A program made the translations under genes and the position numbers. From DASSFZ01 sp036514635 (GTDB lineage: Bacteria > Chloroflexota > Anaerolineae > Fen-1058): DNA of 37,028 nt. The notes under the pieces were generated by a model. It did no database searches, was not told the origin of the DNA, and saw only the letters and a program-made list of their open reading frames with translations. This document shows positions 21,430 to 29,519 of the stretch, piece by piece (positions within the stretch are counted from its first letter, which is position 1; each line of letters opens with the position of its first letter). The stretch is taken from NCBI GenBank assembly GCA_036514635.1, contig DATBWU010000318.1:1-37028 (forward strand), given 5' to 3'.

Positions 21430-23583
21430 TCAACGCACATCCCCGATTGATGGCCGCAGCCAAACGGTGAACATCGCGCCCTGGCCGGGCTGACTGTCGA
21501 CCGTGATCTTGCCGCCCAGACGGTTGACGATCTCTTTGCAGATGGCTAACCCCAGCCCCGTGCCCGGTGTGGTGAAGTTGCGCGCCGCCTCACCGCGATA
21601 GAAACGCTCAAACAGGCGCGGCATCTCCGTCGCCGAAATACCCGGGCCGGAGTCTTGCACGGAGAAGGAGACCCATTCGTGATCGAGCCGCCAGTTGCGG
21701 GCCGTGACGAGTGTGACCCGGCCGCCGCGCGGCGTATAATCCAGCGCGTTCTCCAGCAGGTTCGCCGCGACCCGGGCGACCATCTCGCGATCGGCCAGCG
21801 CCGCCGGCAGGTTCGGTTCCAGATAGAAGTCGAGCACCAGTCCACGCGCCTCGGCCACGTCGCGCTGCCCCTCGATCAAGTCTCTCATCAGATGGTTGAG
21901 GTTGACCGGGGTCAGATGGAATGGAGCGGTTCCACTGGTCAACTCGGACATCTCGAGGAAACCGCCGATCAGTTTGACCATGCGATCCGTCTCGCTGCGC
22001 AGCGTGTGCAGGTAATGGCCGTGCTTCTCCGACCGGCCCCGCTCCAGCAGATCGATGTAGAGCCTGATATTGGCGACCGGCGTGCGCAGCTCGTGGCCGA
22101 TGCGTGTGACGAATTGATCCTTGAGCCGGTTGAGCTCTTTGATGCGCGAGATGTCGCGCTGAACGCTCACGTACCCCACCGTTTCACCGGCCACGCTCAT
22201 CGGCGTGATCGTCAGCGCGGCGTCGTACAGCGTGCCATCCTTGCGCCGATTGATCACCTCACCCCGCCAGACCTCGCCGTTCGCCAACGTGCGCTTCATA
22301 TCCTCATACACCGCAGCCGACGTGTAACCGCTCTTCCACAAGCGCGGCGTCTGCCCGATCATCTCGGCGAAGGTATAACCGGACAGCCGTTCCATCGCCG
22401 TGTTGCAATAGACGATGTGCTCCTCGTAATCGGTCAGAATGATGCCTTCGCCAACTGAATCGAGAATAGTCTGCAACCGATACCGCTCGCGCTCGAGCTC
22501 GGTGGTGCGTTCGATCACGCGCAGCTCCAGTTCATCCGCGTGGCGATTGAGCATCGCATACAGGCGGGCGTTCTCAATCGCGACGGCGGCCTGATCGGCA
22601 AAAGCCTGCAGGCGGTCGCCCTGCGCCGGCGTGAAGAAATTTGGCGTGGCGCTGTCCAGGTTGAGGAAGCCGATGACGTGCCCCTTCACGCGAATCGGCG
22701 CGCCGGCGTACGAGCGCACCTGGCCGACGCCCGGCACGGCGCTCCAGGCGGAATCCGTCTTGACCGTCGGGGCGACGATCGGTTCTCCGGTTTCGGCCAT
22801 ATAGAGCAGGGCCGGCATATCGGCGACCGATACACGCAACGCTTGCGCGGTTTCAACCGGCGCGGTCAAACGGTCGTCACGCCAGCGAACGACGTTGACC
22901 ACGGTGCTGTCCGAGTCGATGAGCATGATGCTGGCGCGATCGTGCGGCACTACGCGCCCGACGTTGGCGAGAATACGATCGAGCACCTCGTCGAAGTGGA
23001 GCGTGCTGTTGAGCGCGGCCGCCGTGTCGCGCAGCGCTTCGGCCAGCGCGCGCTGCTCGCGCTCGGCTTCCTCGACGCGCTTGCGCTCCGTGATGTCGTG
23101 TACCACGACGACGGTGGTTGCGCTGACCTGCCCCTGATGATCGAGAACGGGCCGGACGTTGACCAGTATGTGTCGCTTCAAGAATGGATCGTTGATCTCG
23201 CGCTGGCGCACCTGACCCTGAATCGCTTGCTGGAGAGCGTCTTTCAAGAAGGCCATCAATTCACAGCCGGCGCCCGAACAACCGGGATGAAGCAGCGTGT
23301 GCAACTCGCGACCGTTGACGGCGATCACCAGCCCTAAATTCCACGCCTCCACCGTTCGGTTCGCGCGCATCACCTGGCCTTGCCGGTCCACCAGGCACAC
23401 CAGTTCCGGCAGCGAATCGATCGCGGATTCCCACTCGCGCTTGGCCCGTTCGACCTTGGCGAAGAGCTCGCGCAAGGCTTGCTCGCCCTGGCTGTGCGGG
23501 GCGTGATCGGTGAGCGCCTCGTCGTGATCATCCCTGTAGGACGCGGCAAATTGATCATGCTGCTCTTCTCGATCGCTGCCCAT
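21430..23583 (-). CDS. Soluble PAS-GAF-PAS sensor histidine kinase
   Basis: A 717-residue cytoplasmic kinase with no membrane segment. Domain order: a short N-terminal region; PAS1 (about 40-160; LPELVCLVDRQGQVMRANRTV, with HPGCSGAGC cysteines, ending HDITERKR); GAF (about 190-345; ends FADQAAVAIENARLYA); PAS2 (about 380-490; LDSVGEGIILTDYEEHIVYCN, ends QRDISRIKEL); HisKA with phosphoacceptor in GHELRTPVANIRLYIDLLERG; HATPase with N box NLLENALDYTPRGG, G1 DSGPGIS, F box LFERFYRG and G2 GTGLGLAICKEI. I chose ATG 23583 (AGGA upstream) over a GTG at 23616. No response regulator is adjacent; the receiver-only protein at 35.2 kb is a distant candidate. Confidence 0.92.
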   Translation of the reverse strand: MGSDREEQHDQFAASYRDDHDEALTDHAPHSQGEQALRELFAKVERAKREWESAIDSLPELVCLVDRQGQVMRANRTVEAWNLGLVIAVNGRELHTLLHPGCSGAGCELMAFLKDALQQAIQGQVRQREINDPFLKRHILVNVRPVLDHQGQVSATTVVVVHDITERKRVEEAEREQRALAEALRDTAAALNSTLHFDEVLDRILANVGRVVPHDRASIMLIDSDSTVVNVVRWRDDRLTAPVETAQALRVSVADMPALLYMAETGEPIVAPTVKTDSAWSAVPGVGQVRSYAGAPIRVKGHVIGFLNLDSATPNFFTPAQGDRLQAFADQAAVAIENARLYAMLNRHADELELRVIERTTELERERYRLQTILDSVGEGIILTDYEEHIVYCNTAMERLSGYTFAEMIGQTPRLWKSGYTSAAVYEDMKRTLANGEVWRGEVINRRKDGTLYDAALTITPMSVAGETVGYVSVQRDISRIKELNRLKDQFVTRIGHELRTPVANIRLYIDLLERGRSEKHGHYLHTLRSETDRMVKLIGGFLEMSELTSGTAPFHLTPVNLNHLMRDLIEGQRDVAEARGLVLDFYLEPNLPAALADREMVARVAANLLENALDYTPRGGRVTLVTARNWRLDHEWVSFSVQDSGPGISATEMPRLFERFYRGEAARNFTTPGTGLGLAICKEIVNRLGGKITVDSQPGQGAMFTVWLRPSIGDVR

Positions 23584-23672
23584 GCTCACATTCCTATCAT
23601 GACTTCGCCGCAACACGTCGCGCTAGTTCCCAATTATAGACGAGGTTGCGTGCCGGTGCTTAAATGCATCTC

Positions 23673-26447
23673 TCAGGCCGGCTCAGGCTCAAACACCGGG
23701 CGGGCGGCGGCCTGCGCGATATGCTCGTGGCGGCCATTCGGCCAACCGGCCTCGCGCTGCCGCGAGACTTCCTGCGCCGAATTGACCACGAAGCGCGGGC
23801 CTTTCTGCTCGACCACGTGGACAAAGGCGTCGACGACCGCCGGATCGAACTGGCTGCCGGCGCACCGGCGCAGCTCGGCGACGATCTCGGGCACCGACAT
23901 GGCCCGGTGATACGGTCGATCCGAGGCCATCGCTTCAACGGCGTCACACACGGCCAGGATGCGTCCTTCCAGCGGGATCTGCTCGCCCTTCAACCGGCCG
24001 GGGTAGCCGCTGCCGTCCCACCACTCGTGATGAGCGGCGATGATGGGAGCCAGCTGGCGCAGCCCGCGACACGTGTCCAGGAACTCCGCCCCCAGCGTGG
24101 CGTGAGTCTTCATCGTGGCATACTCTTCCGGCGTGAGGCCGGCCGGCTTGTGGAGAATATCCTCCGGAATGCCGAGCTTGCCGATATCGTGGAGCAACGC
24201 GGCCTGGCGAATGCGCTCCAGGCGCTCGGCCTGCAACCCCAGCTCGCGCGCGATGGCTAAGGCGTAATCGGTCACCTTGGCGGCGTGGCCGGACGCATAG
24301 GGATCGCGTGCGTCGATGATCTTGGCGAGCGTGAGAAACAACTCGTCGTTAAGCGCACGCATGGCCCGGCTGGCTCCGGCAATCTCTTGATTGGCCAGAG
24401 TCAATTCCCGGTTCATGCGCTTCAGCTCGCGCACACTGGTTTCCGTGCGCTCGACGTATTGCTTCTGTGCGTAGTGCATCATGAACGGCGGCAGCGCAAA
24501 GACAATCAGGCCGGGCAAGCCCAGCATGTGACCCGCGACGCTGAGGAACATGCCCATGACGCACAGCACCAGGTAGTGATTCCTCAACCAACCGAACTGC
24601 TCACGCCAGGCGGCCATGATGTTGGTCCGGGCCGAGAGGCCGATGGCGCTGGCGATGAGGCCCGTGTCCGCCAGGTAATAGATCGAGCCGGTGACCAGCG
24701 TGAACAGGAGTAAGGTGGGCAGGTTGGACAAGTCAAAGTGGATCGGCCAGGCGGTGATGCCCAGAGCAGGCACGCTGCCGGCCAGAAGGTGCGTGGCCCA
24801 GTTGAAGGCCGTCTTGTACAGCCGGACCCGTGTGCGCAGGTAGTGCACCAGGACAATGCCGGCGCTGACACAGGCCACACCTGAAATCCCGGCGATCAGC
24901 GCCGAGGCAAATCCAATCGACACCGACACCGAGACGGTGCAGATCCCATAAATCCTCACCTGGAACAACTCGGCCATTGCGGCCAGGATGACGAGCAATC
25001 CGACGACCATCCAATCGGGTCGAGTCGCCAAGGCCACGTCTAGAATTGTGATCAGCACTCCCGCCCCGATCACGCCGCCAACAAACCAGGGAAGCCAGGG
25101 ACTGCCCGGTGCGTCTTCGGCCGCCGCTTGGCCCGACGTGAGTTGCGGCGCAGCGCGCGCCTCGTCCGCCGGCCTGGGCCTGGCCGAAGGTGTCGTGATG
25201 GGACTCACTTCTGCCGGATCCCGGCCTGGCACATGTTCCAGTTTGACAGAGTGAGGCACGTCGGCCGCGTAGACAGTGCAGTTGCCGCCCTTGAGCTTGG
25301 CCTGATACACGGCCACGTCGGCCTGATGGATCAAATCGTTCAGTGTGGTCGCATCGCTGGGAAAACAGGCGATGCCCAGGCTCATCGTGACGTGAATGGG
25401 CACAGAGACATTCGGCACCTCAAACGCGGTCGATGCGATGGCCGTGCGGAGCCTTTCGGCAAAGACGCGCGCCTCGTCCGGCCCGGCTTCGGGCAGCCCG
25501 ATGCAAAACTCATCACCCCCAAAGCGCGCCGGAATGTCGTACTCGCGAGCCGCCTCGCGGATGATCCGGCCAACGGCCGCCAGCACAGCATCGCCGGCCA
25601 AATGGCCGTAGGTGTTGTTGACATTTCGAAGCAGATCGAAATCGGCCATGATCAGCGCCAAGGGTCGATTGAAGCGCCCGGCCCGATCCAGCTCGGCGTT
25701 GAAAAGCGCGTTGAAGTGGCGCGCGTTCCACAGGCCCGTCTTCGGATCGGTTTGAGCCTCCTGTTTGAGCTGAGGAACCATCAACGCCCGGTAGATCATG
25801 ACCAGCGGCGAAAGCGCCGGCACGATCAGCCAGGGGCTGATCGTCCACAGGATGGCGACGACGTATCCCTGGTACAACTGGACGAGATCGCCGGCGAGAT
25901 TGGCGGGCGCCAACACGCACGAGCCGCGCAGGCTGATCCCGCGCGCCAGGAGCAGAGCCAGCCCGACCAACAGATGATTGATCAGCACGTAAACGACTGC
26001 GGCCAGCGTGACGGCCAGCAAGGAGGCCGGCGTAGCAAACGCAGTGGCATCGGACACCAGCGCCGTGAACAGCCAGCGGGCGGCGGCCCCAGCGATCAGG
26101 TGTGTGGCGATATTGAAAGGCTGGATGTACCAGTTGCGCAGCAGGGGACTTTTCGCCAGTCGCTTCCGTATCCACTCCGCGACGTGCGGGATGAGCACCA
26201 GCAGCGCGAAGTAGGATGACGGCAGAAGCAGCGCGCCGGCAAACAAGAAGACCAGATGCGGATAGTAGGATTGGCGACCCGGCGCTTCCACTTCAAGGAA
26301 CTGGCTGACGATGGTCAGCGCAGTCAATGCGACGAACGTCAGCAGATGGGCGGCGGGCAGCGCCGGGTTCGCTAAGATCGCTTGCCCACTCAACACAGCG
26401 CCTGCGAGGAGCACACTCCAGATATATGCCCAAGCACGACGTGTCAT
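23673..26447 (-). CDS. Membrane-bound GGDEF plus HD-GYP protein with two membrane domains
   Basis: A 924-residue protein of c-di-GMP turnover. Order: membrane domain 1 (about 10-230), GGDEF domain (about 245-400, intact RFGGDEF near 309, so cyclase activity is possible), a Pro/Ala linker, membrane domain 2 (about 470-680), a helical coiled stretch, and HD-GYP phosphodiesterase (LLHDIGKLGIPEDILHKP near 745, HHEWWDGSGYPGRLKG near 800). The two membrane domains look related: YIQPFNIATHLIAGA aligns with YKTAFNWATHLLAGS, and WLIVPALSPLVMIYRAL with GLIVFALPPFMMHYAQ. ATG 26447 has GGAGG at eight bases. It may both make and degrade c-di-GMP, or one domain may be regulatory. Confidence 0.92.
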   Translation of the reverse strand: MTRRAWAYIWSVLLAGAVLSGQAILANPALPAAHLLTFVALTALTIVSQFLEVEAPGRQSYYPHLVFLFAGALLLPSSYFALLVLIPHVAEWIRKRLAKSPLLRNWYIQPFNIATHLIAGAAARWLFTALVSDATAFATPASLLAVTLAAVVYVLINHLLVGLALLLARGISLRGSCVLAPANLAGDLVQLYQGYVVAILWTISPWLIVPALSPLVMIYRALMVPQLKQEAQTDPKTGLWNARHFNALFNAELDRAGRFNRPLALIMADFDLLRNVNNTYGHLAGDAVLAAVGRIIREAAREYDIPARFGGDEFCIGLPEAGPDEARVFAERLRTAIASTAFEVPNVSVPIHVTMSLGIACFPSDATTLNDLIHQADVAVYQAKLKGGNCTVYAADVPHSVKLEHVPGRDPAEVSPITTPSARPRPADEARAAPQLTSGQAAAEDAPGSPWLPWFVGGVIGAGVLITILDVALATRPDWMVVGLLVILAAMAELFQVRIYGICTVSVSVSIGFASALIAGISGVACVSAGIVLVHYLRTRVRLYKTAFNWATHLLAGSVPALGITAWPIHFDLSNLPTLLLFTLVTGSIYYLADTGLIASAIGLSARTNIMAAWREQFGWLRNHYLVLCVMGMFLSVAGHMLGLPGLIVFALPPFMMHYAQKQYVERTETSVRELKRMNRELTLANQEIAGASRAMRALNDELFLTLAKIIDARDPYASGHAAKVTDYALAIARELGLQAERLERIRQAALLHDIGKLGIPEDILHKPAGLTPEEYATMKTHATLGAEFLDTCRGLRQLAPIIAAHHEWWDGSGYPGRLKGEQIPLEGRILAVCDAVEAMASDRPYHRAMSVPEIVAELRRCAGSQFDPAVVDAFVHVVEQKGPRFVVNSAQEVSRQREAGWPNGRHEHIAQAAARPVFEPEPA

Positions 26448-26534
26448 CGGTGTCACCTCCTCACCCACCCAGACCATCCGGCGCAAGATTCACGAGGCTG
26501 CCACAGCCAACGCTTCGCTCATATTGGTTTAGAG

Positions 26535-26672
26535 CCTATCCGAAAACCTCGGAATGTGGGCTTCAGCCCGCGCAGGCTGATCCCACTTCGCTCACCTGCA
26601 CTGCGCTGCGCGCAGCGCGGCGCACGTGTCGCTACGGGGGCAAGTGAGCCTGCGATCCGGTTTTCGGATAGG
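26535..26672. mobile_element. MITE-like element with 14-bp inverted ends
   Basis: CCTATCCGAAAACC (26535-26548) and GGTTTTCGGATAGG (26659-26672) are perfect inverted repeats around 110 bp without an ORF. The interior has GGGCTTCAGCCC and GCTGCGCGCAGC palindromes. No clean target duplication is visible. It lies in the leader region of the GGDEF/HD-GYP gene. Confidence 0.65.
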
Positions 26673-26693
26673 TACTTAGCGGTGAAGGGCGCA

Positions 26694-26728
26694 CAGACTT
26701 CCGAAGCCTTGGAGACTTCGGAAGTCTG
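26694..26728. terminator. 13-bp-stem hairpin, possible terminator or repeat
   Basis: CAGACTTCCGAAG (26694-26706), 9-nt loop, CTTCGGAAGTCTG (26716-26728), perfect. On the minus strand it follows the small ORF at 26770-26823 and the subtilase gene, so it may end their transcript, but no T-run follows in that direction. Confidence 0.5.
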
Positions 26729-26769
26729 AAAACGCTACTTCACCCACAACGATCCTGTGAGCCAACGCC

Positions 26770-26823
26770 TCAAGCACCCCAGTTAACGGAGGCCGGTACG
26801 GTGATGAAAATGTGCTTAGCCAT
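26770..26823 (-). CDS. 17-residue ORF with strong ribosome binding site
   Basis: Reads MAKHIFITVPASVNWGA and stops. AGGAG stands five bases before the ATG (26829-26833), a near-ideal signal. It lies about 85 bp downstream of the subtilase gene on the same strand and contains SVNW, the same four residues that recur in the subtilase tail (TWGSVNWNSVNW). That shared motif is what makes it more than a chance ORF. It could be a short secreted or regulatory peptide, or the surviving end of a lost gene. No homologue is known to me. Confidence 0.4.
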   Translation of the reverse strand: MAKHIFITVPASVNWGA

Positions 26824-26908
26824 GTGAACTCCTGTCGGTGATGAACTGTGAAGCCGAACCGTCTTGCCCTACGGGACTTCAGCGACTTGGAATCTAAAGC
26901 GATTTCGA

Positions 26909-28462
26909 TTACGGCCCCCAGTAATCGCTGTTCCAGTTCACCGAGTTCCAGTTGACACTGTTCCAGTTCACCGAGTTCCAGTTGACACTATTCCAGTTCA
27001 CCGAGTTCCAGTTGACACTGCCCCAGGTAATGGGTTGAGAACCGGTCCACAGCAACTGGCTGGCCTGAAGGCCGGTGTTGGCTGACGCGGTCGTCGCACC
27101 GTTGACCGCACCATACACGTTCAGGTAGCCCGCGCCCGCCTTCGCCGAGTCGTACTTGGACCACGCCTTATTGGCCGTCGCAGTCAGCCGATACTTCACC
27201 TGATCGGGTGTGAGTGTCGGCTCGTCCTGCAGCAGCAGTGCCGCCGCGGCGGCGACCATCGGCGCGGACGCGGATGTGCCGGACATTCGGAAGTAAGCGC
27301 TACCCACGACGTGATCGGGATGGGCGATCGCCATGTCGCTGTTGGTATTGCCCAGCAGGCCAACGATGTTGACCCCCGGCGCGACCAGGTCCGGTTTCTT
27401 CACGCCATCGGACGTGGTGCCATACGCGGAGAACAGGGCCACCACGTCATCGGAGAGGGACGCCGTACCCTTTTCGTCTGTTGCACCGACGGTGATGACG
27501 AACGGGTCATTCGCCGGCGGATAGAGCGCACCATCGCCCCTGTTGCCCGCCGAAGCCACGACGACGATGCCGTTGAACCAGAGAATCTCGACCGCGGCGT
27601 CAATGGGGCTGGTGTGGTAAGACTCGAACACCGCGCTGTTCAGCGATAGGTTGACGACGCGGATGTTGTATTGGGTCTTGTTTTCGAGAATCCACTGGAG
27701 TCCCTGCACGACAGTCGACGCCGTGCCCGCACCGTGGTTCAAGTCATCACTGACTTTGACGTTGATCAGGTTGACCTTGGGGGCGACGCCGATGTAAGCG
27801 CCTTTCGACCGCCGGCCGTTGCCGCCAATCACGCCAGCCACGTGATTCCCATGACCATATTGATCATTGGGCGACGCGTTGTAGCCACTGTTGAACGCTA
27901 CCGACACGGCGATACGGCTCGCACCTGTGGCCGAGATCAGGTCTTCCTGGGGGTTGATGCCGCTGTCGACGATAGCGACCCCGATACCCTGCCCCTGTAG
28001 ATAGGGAGATTTGTTCCACACGCTATCGGCGCGAATCGTGCGAATGTAGGTATTGACCAGTCTGGACGTGTCAATGCACTCTGTACAGGCAGTCGAGGCT
28101 ACCGGCGCATCCAGACTCACCCAGCGCACCAGCGAGCTGGAGGCCAATTCGCGCGCGGCCCATGCGGGCAATTCGGTCACAAAGGCATTGATGATGCTCA
28201 GGTCTTTAGTGACTCGCCCGCCTAGATGCTCGGCCAGTTGTTCAGCGGCCTGGGAGGCATCCGCCTTCTGGACAATGACCGCCACGCTCTGCTCCGGCTT
28301 CTCGGCGGCCAGTTGCGCCACCAGCGGATGAAGGCGAGGCGCAACCCTTGTCGGCAGCGAGGCCGTTGCGGCCAAGCCAATAACCAGGGCCATTGCCAGG
28401 AGCAAATGCACAGCCCGGCTGCCTTCACTAACGCATTTCGGAATCTTCGATCTCTTGATCAT
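26909..28462 (-). CDS. Secreted subtilisin-like (S8) protease with VNWNS-repeat tail
   Basis: A 517-residue exported serine protease. Residues 1-37 form a signal peptide (AVHLLLAMALVIGLAATAS). An inhibitor I9-like propeptide follows (about 58-118; SVAVIVQKADASQAAEQL, INAFVTELPAWAARELA). The S8 domain has Asp166 (VAIVDSGIN), His204 (GHGNHVAG), oxyanion Asn307 (SAGNRGDGA) and Ser397 (MSGTSASAP), all intact. The last 40 residues are tandem VNWNS pentapeptides ending WNSDYWGP. Start ATG 28462 has AGAGG upstream; a longer in-frame start would put 40 residues before the signal peptide. The tail is encoded by three 30-bp DNA repeats. It could be a sorting, anchoring or substrate-recognition segment; this is unknown. 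Confidence 0.92.
   Translation of the reverse strand: MIKRSKIPKCVSEGSRAVHLLLAMALVIGLAATASLPTRVAPRLHPLVAQLAAEKPEQSVAVIVQKADASQAAEQLAEHLGGRVTKDLSIINAFVTELPAWAARELASSSLVRWVSLDAPVASTACTECIDTSRLVNTYIRTIRADSVWNKSPYLQGQGIGVAIVDSGINPQEDLISATGASRIAVSVAFNSGYNASPNDQYGHGNHVAGVIGGNGRRSKGAYIGVAPKVNLINVKVSDDLNHGAGTASTVVQGLQWILENKTQYNIRVVNLSLNSAVFESYHTSPIDAAVEILWFNGIVVVASAGNRGDGALYPPANDPFVITVGATDEKGTASLSDDVVALFSAYGTTSDGVKKPDLVAPGVNIVGLLGNTNSDMAIAHPDHVVGSAYFRMSGTSASAPMVAAAAALLLQDEPTLTPDQVKYRLTATANKAWSKYDSAKAGAGYLNVYGAVNGATTASANTGLQASQLLWTGSQPITWGSVNWNSVNWNSVNWNSVNWNSVNWNSVNWNSDYWGP
26931..27020. repeat. Three 30-bp tandem repeats encoding VNWNS units
   Basis: Each unit is TTCCAGTTCACCGAG followed by TTCCAGTTGACACTG on the plus strand; the three copies differ at one base (26990). 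The two halves of a unit encode the same pentapeptide with different codons, so recent expansion happened in 30-bp steps. Confidence 0.92.
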
Positions 28463-28801
28463 GTTCGCCTCTTTGTTGGGGGAGACCCGTAATGATTCAC
28501 TCGGAATCCACGCTGCACTTGTTGGGCGCGCACCTCCCAGAGTCGATGAACTCACCTGAGGCCGGTTGACCAACGCGGGCACTCAAGTCACTCTGAGCGT
28601 ATACGTTCTTCAAGCAGTATATTTGAATGCGGTTTGCCACACGTTGAATTAGCCTCCATAGCATCAGGCGGGGGCACTTTCAATCCATTTCGGGTGATGC
28701 CAGATGGTATCGCTGCCGAGAACTGTTATGATCTTGTTATGGTGCTGCAATGGAGTGCGCAGACAAGCGCGACTTCGGTTGATGTCTGCCATCATGTCGG
28801 T
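28463..28801. other. Intergenic region between subtilase and tRNA-Arg
   Basis: I see no gene here. Base composition is less GC-rich than in the genes. Candidate minus-strand promoter elements for the subtilase near 28590-28630 (TTGAAG and TATACG words) are too poorly spaced to call. Confidence 0.4.
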
Positions 28802-28830
28802 TTGACGGGCCTATAGGCGTATGCTAAAAT
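28802..28830 (+). promoter_or_regulatory. Promoter upstream of tRNA-Arg
   Basis: TTGACG at 28802-28807, a 17-base spacer and TAAAAT at 28825-28830 with an extended TG (TGCTAAAAT). The predicted leader before the tRNA is about 55 bases. Confidence 0.65.
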
Positions 28831-28892
28831 GGCCGCAGATCAATGCTCACCTCGCCGCCCGGTCAAGGCAGGTGGCAAAGCCTGATTGTGAT

Positions 28893-28968
28893 GCCCCCGT
28901 AGCTCAACGGATAGAGCGACTGACTTCGGATCAGTAGGTTGTGGGTTCGATTCCTGCCGGGGGCGCCA
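28893..28968 (+). tRNA. tRNA-Arg (anticodon TCG)
   Basis: Acceptor GCCCCCG/CGGGGGC, D arm GCTC/GAGC, anticodon arm ACTGA-CTTCGGA-TCAGT with TCG (reads CGA and possibly CGN), variable AGGTT, T arm GTGGG-TTCGATT-CCTGC with wobble pairs, discriminator G, encoded CCA (28966-28968). The sequence downstream is accessory in character, but I found no repeated tRNA 3' end that would mark an attachment site. Confidence 0.95.
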
Positions 28969-28974
28969 ATATGC

Positions 28975-29035
28975 GAGGCATGGACACTCGCCAGACCCAA
29001 TATCTGGCGGTGGATTCCGTGCCTCTTTTGTTTTA
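28975..29035 (+). terminator. Intrinsic terminator of tRNA-Arg
   Basis: Outer stem GAGGCATGGA/TCCGTGCCTC (28975-28984 with 29016-29025, one G-T pair), inner stem CGCCAGA/TCTGGCG (28989-28995 with 29003-29009), followed by TTTTGTTTT. Confidence 0.85.
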
Positions 29036-29037
29036 GT

Positions 29038-29139
29038 GGCTCTTCCGGGTTGGCCGGGAAAAGCCTCACCGCAACCCCCAAAGGGGGCAGGCGGGCGCAA
29101 CCCCGCCAACAGCGTGCGGGGCAGGCGAGCGCAAAGCCT
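29038..29139. repeat. Modular hairpin repeat (ACCGCAA type), copy C
   Basis: GGCTCTTCCGGG, a short CCGG/CCGG stem, GGGAAAAGCCTCACCGCAA, then hairpins CCCCC-AAA-GGGGG and CCCCGC-CAACAGCGT-GCGGGG (29101-29121), then AGGCGAGCGCAAAG. It shares its upstream GGCTC...AGCC stem with copy B and its CCCCC/GGGGG module with copy A. The pyrimidine-rich right arm of the other copies is missing. Confidence 0.75.
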
Positions 29140-29177
29140 TAGAAATCTGGCTCTCTGGGAGTTGCCGTGGCGAACTG

Positions 29178-29276
29178 ATGTTCGTCGCCGCCTATGTGCA
29201 TCACTGGGCGAGCGACCCGCCGTATGTGCCTACACAGGCGCTCTGTCAGGCCTGTGATCACGGCAGTTCCCAATGA
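29178..29276 (+). CDS. Possible 32-residue ORF
   Basis: Reads MFVAAYVHHWASDPPYVP followed by TQALCQACDHGSSQ. Codon use matches the genes of the window and a CQAC-DH cluster could bind metal, but the ribosome binding site is poor (GGGAG about 16 bases upstream). It may be the tail of a lost gene. A strong plus-strand terminator follows at 29340. Confidence 0.3.
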   Translation: MFVAAYVHHWASDPPYVPTQALCQACDHGSSQ

Positions 29277-29339
29277 GCCCAGTTGTTTTCCTGATTGGAC
29301 AAGAGCTCCGAAAATCCCACATAGATTGCACGCCAGAGT

Positions 29340-29380
29340 GTGCGCTGTACCCCTTGATTGGGGCGCGGCGCACTTTTTTT
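29340..29380 (+). terminator. Intrinsic terminator
   Basis: GTGCGC (29340-29345), inner CCCC/GGGG stem (29350-29353 with 29360-29363), GCGCAC (29368-29373), then seven T. It lies 20 bp before the next start codon, so it either ends an upstream small transcript or acts as an attenuator in the leader of the 29.4-31.4 kb genes. Confidence 0.75.
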
Positions 29381-29399
29381 GTTTATCGGCCGGAGAACC

Positions 29400-29510
29400 A
29401 TGAACCCTGCACTGCTCCTCATGCTGGTCCTGACTGCCGGCGGTGCGTTGGCCTCGATTCTGCTGACCAGTCCGCGCCCGCCGCGCACACGGCCTAGCTG
29501 GGAGTTGTAG
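29400..29510 (+). CDS. Small single-pass membrane protein (36 residues)
   Basis: Starts MNPALLLMLVLTAGGALASI, a single hydrophobic helix, and ends in a Pro/Arg-rich tail (SPRPPRTRPSWEL). GGAG precedes the ATG. The next gene starts ten bases after its stop, with its own ribosome binding site, so the two are probably co-transcribed. No family is recognised. Confidence 0.5.
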   Translation: MNPALLLMLVLTAGGALASILLTSPRPPRTRPSWEL

Positions 29511-29519
29511 GAGCGAAAG

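Noticed and set aside
26824..26908. Riboswitch-like sequence between subtilase stop and the small ORF
   Set aside because: The minus strand contains an AGGGCAAGAC-like stretch recalling part of c-di-GMP riboswitches, but the conserved core and stems do not fit.
29258..29401. A 47-codon minus-strand ORF ending NQENNWAHWELP
   Set aside because: It reads backwards through the terminator at 29340-29380 and overlaps the start of the plus-strand small membrane protein; composition is plausible but the context argues against it.
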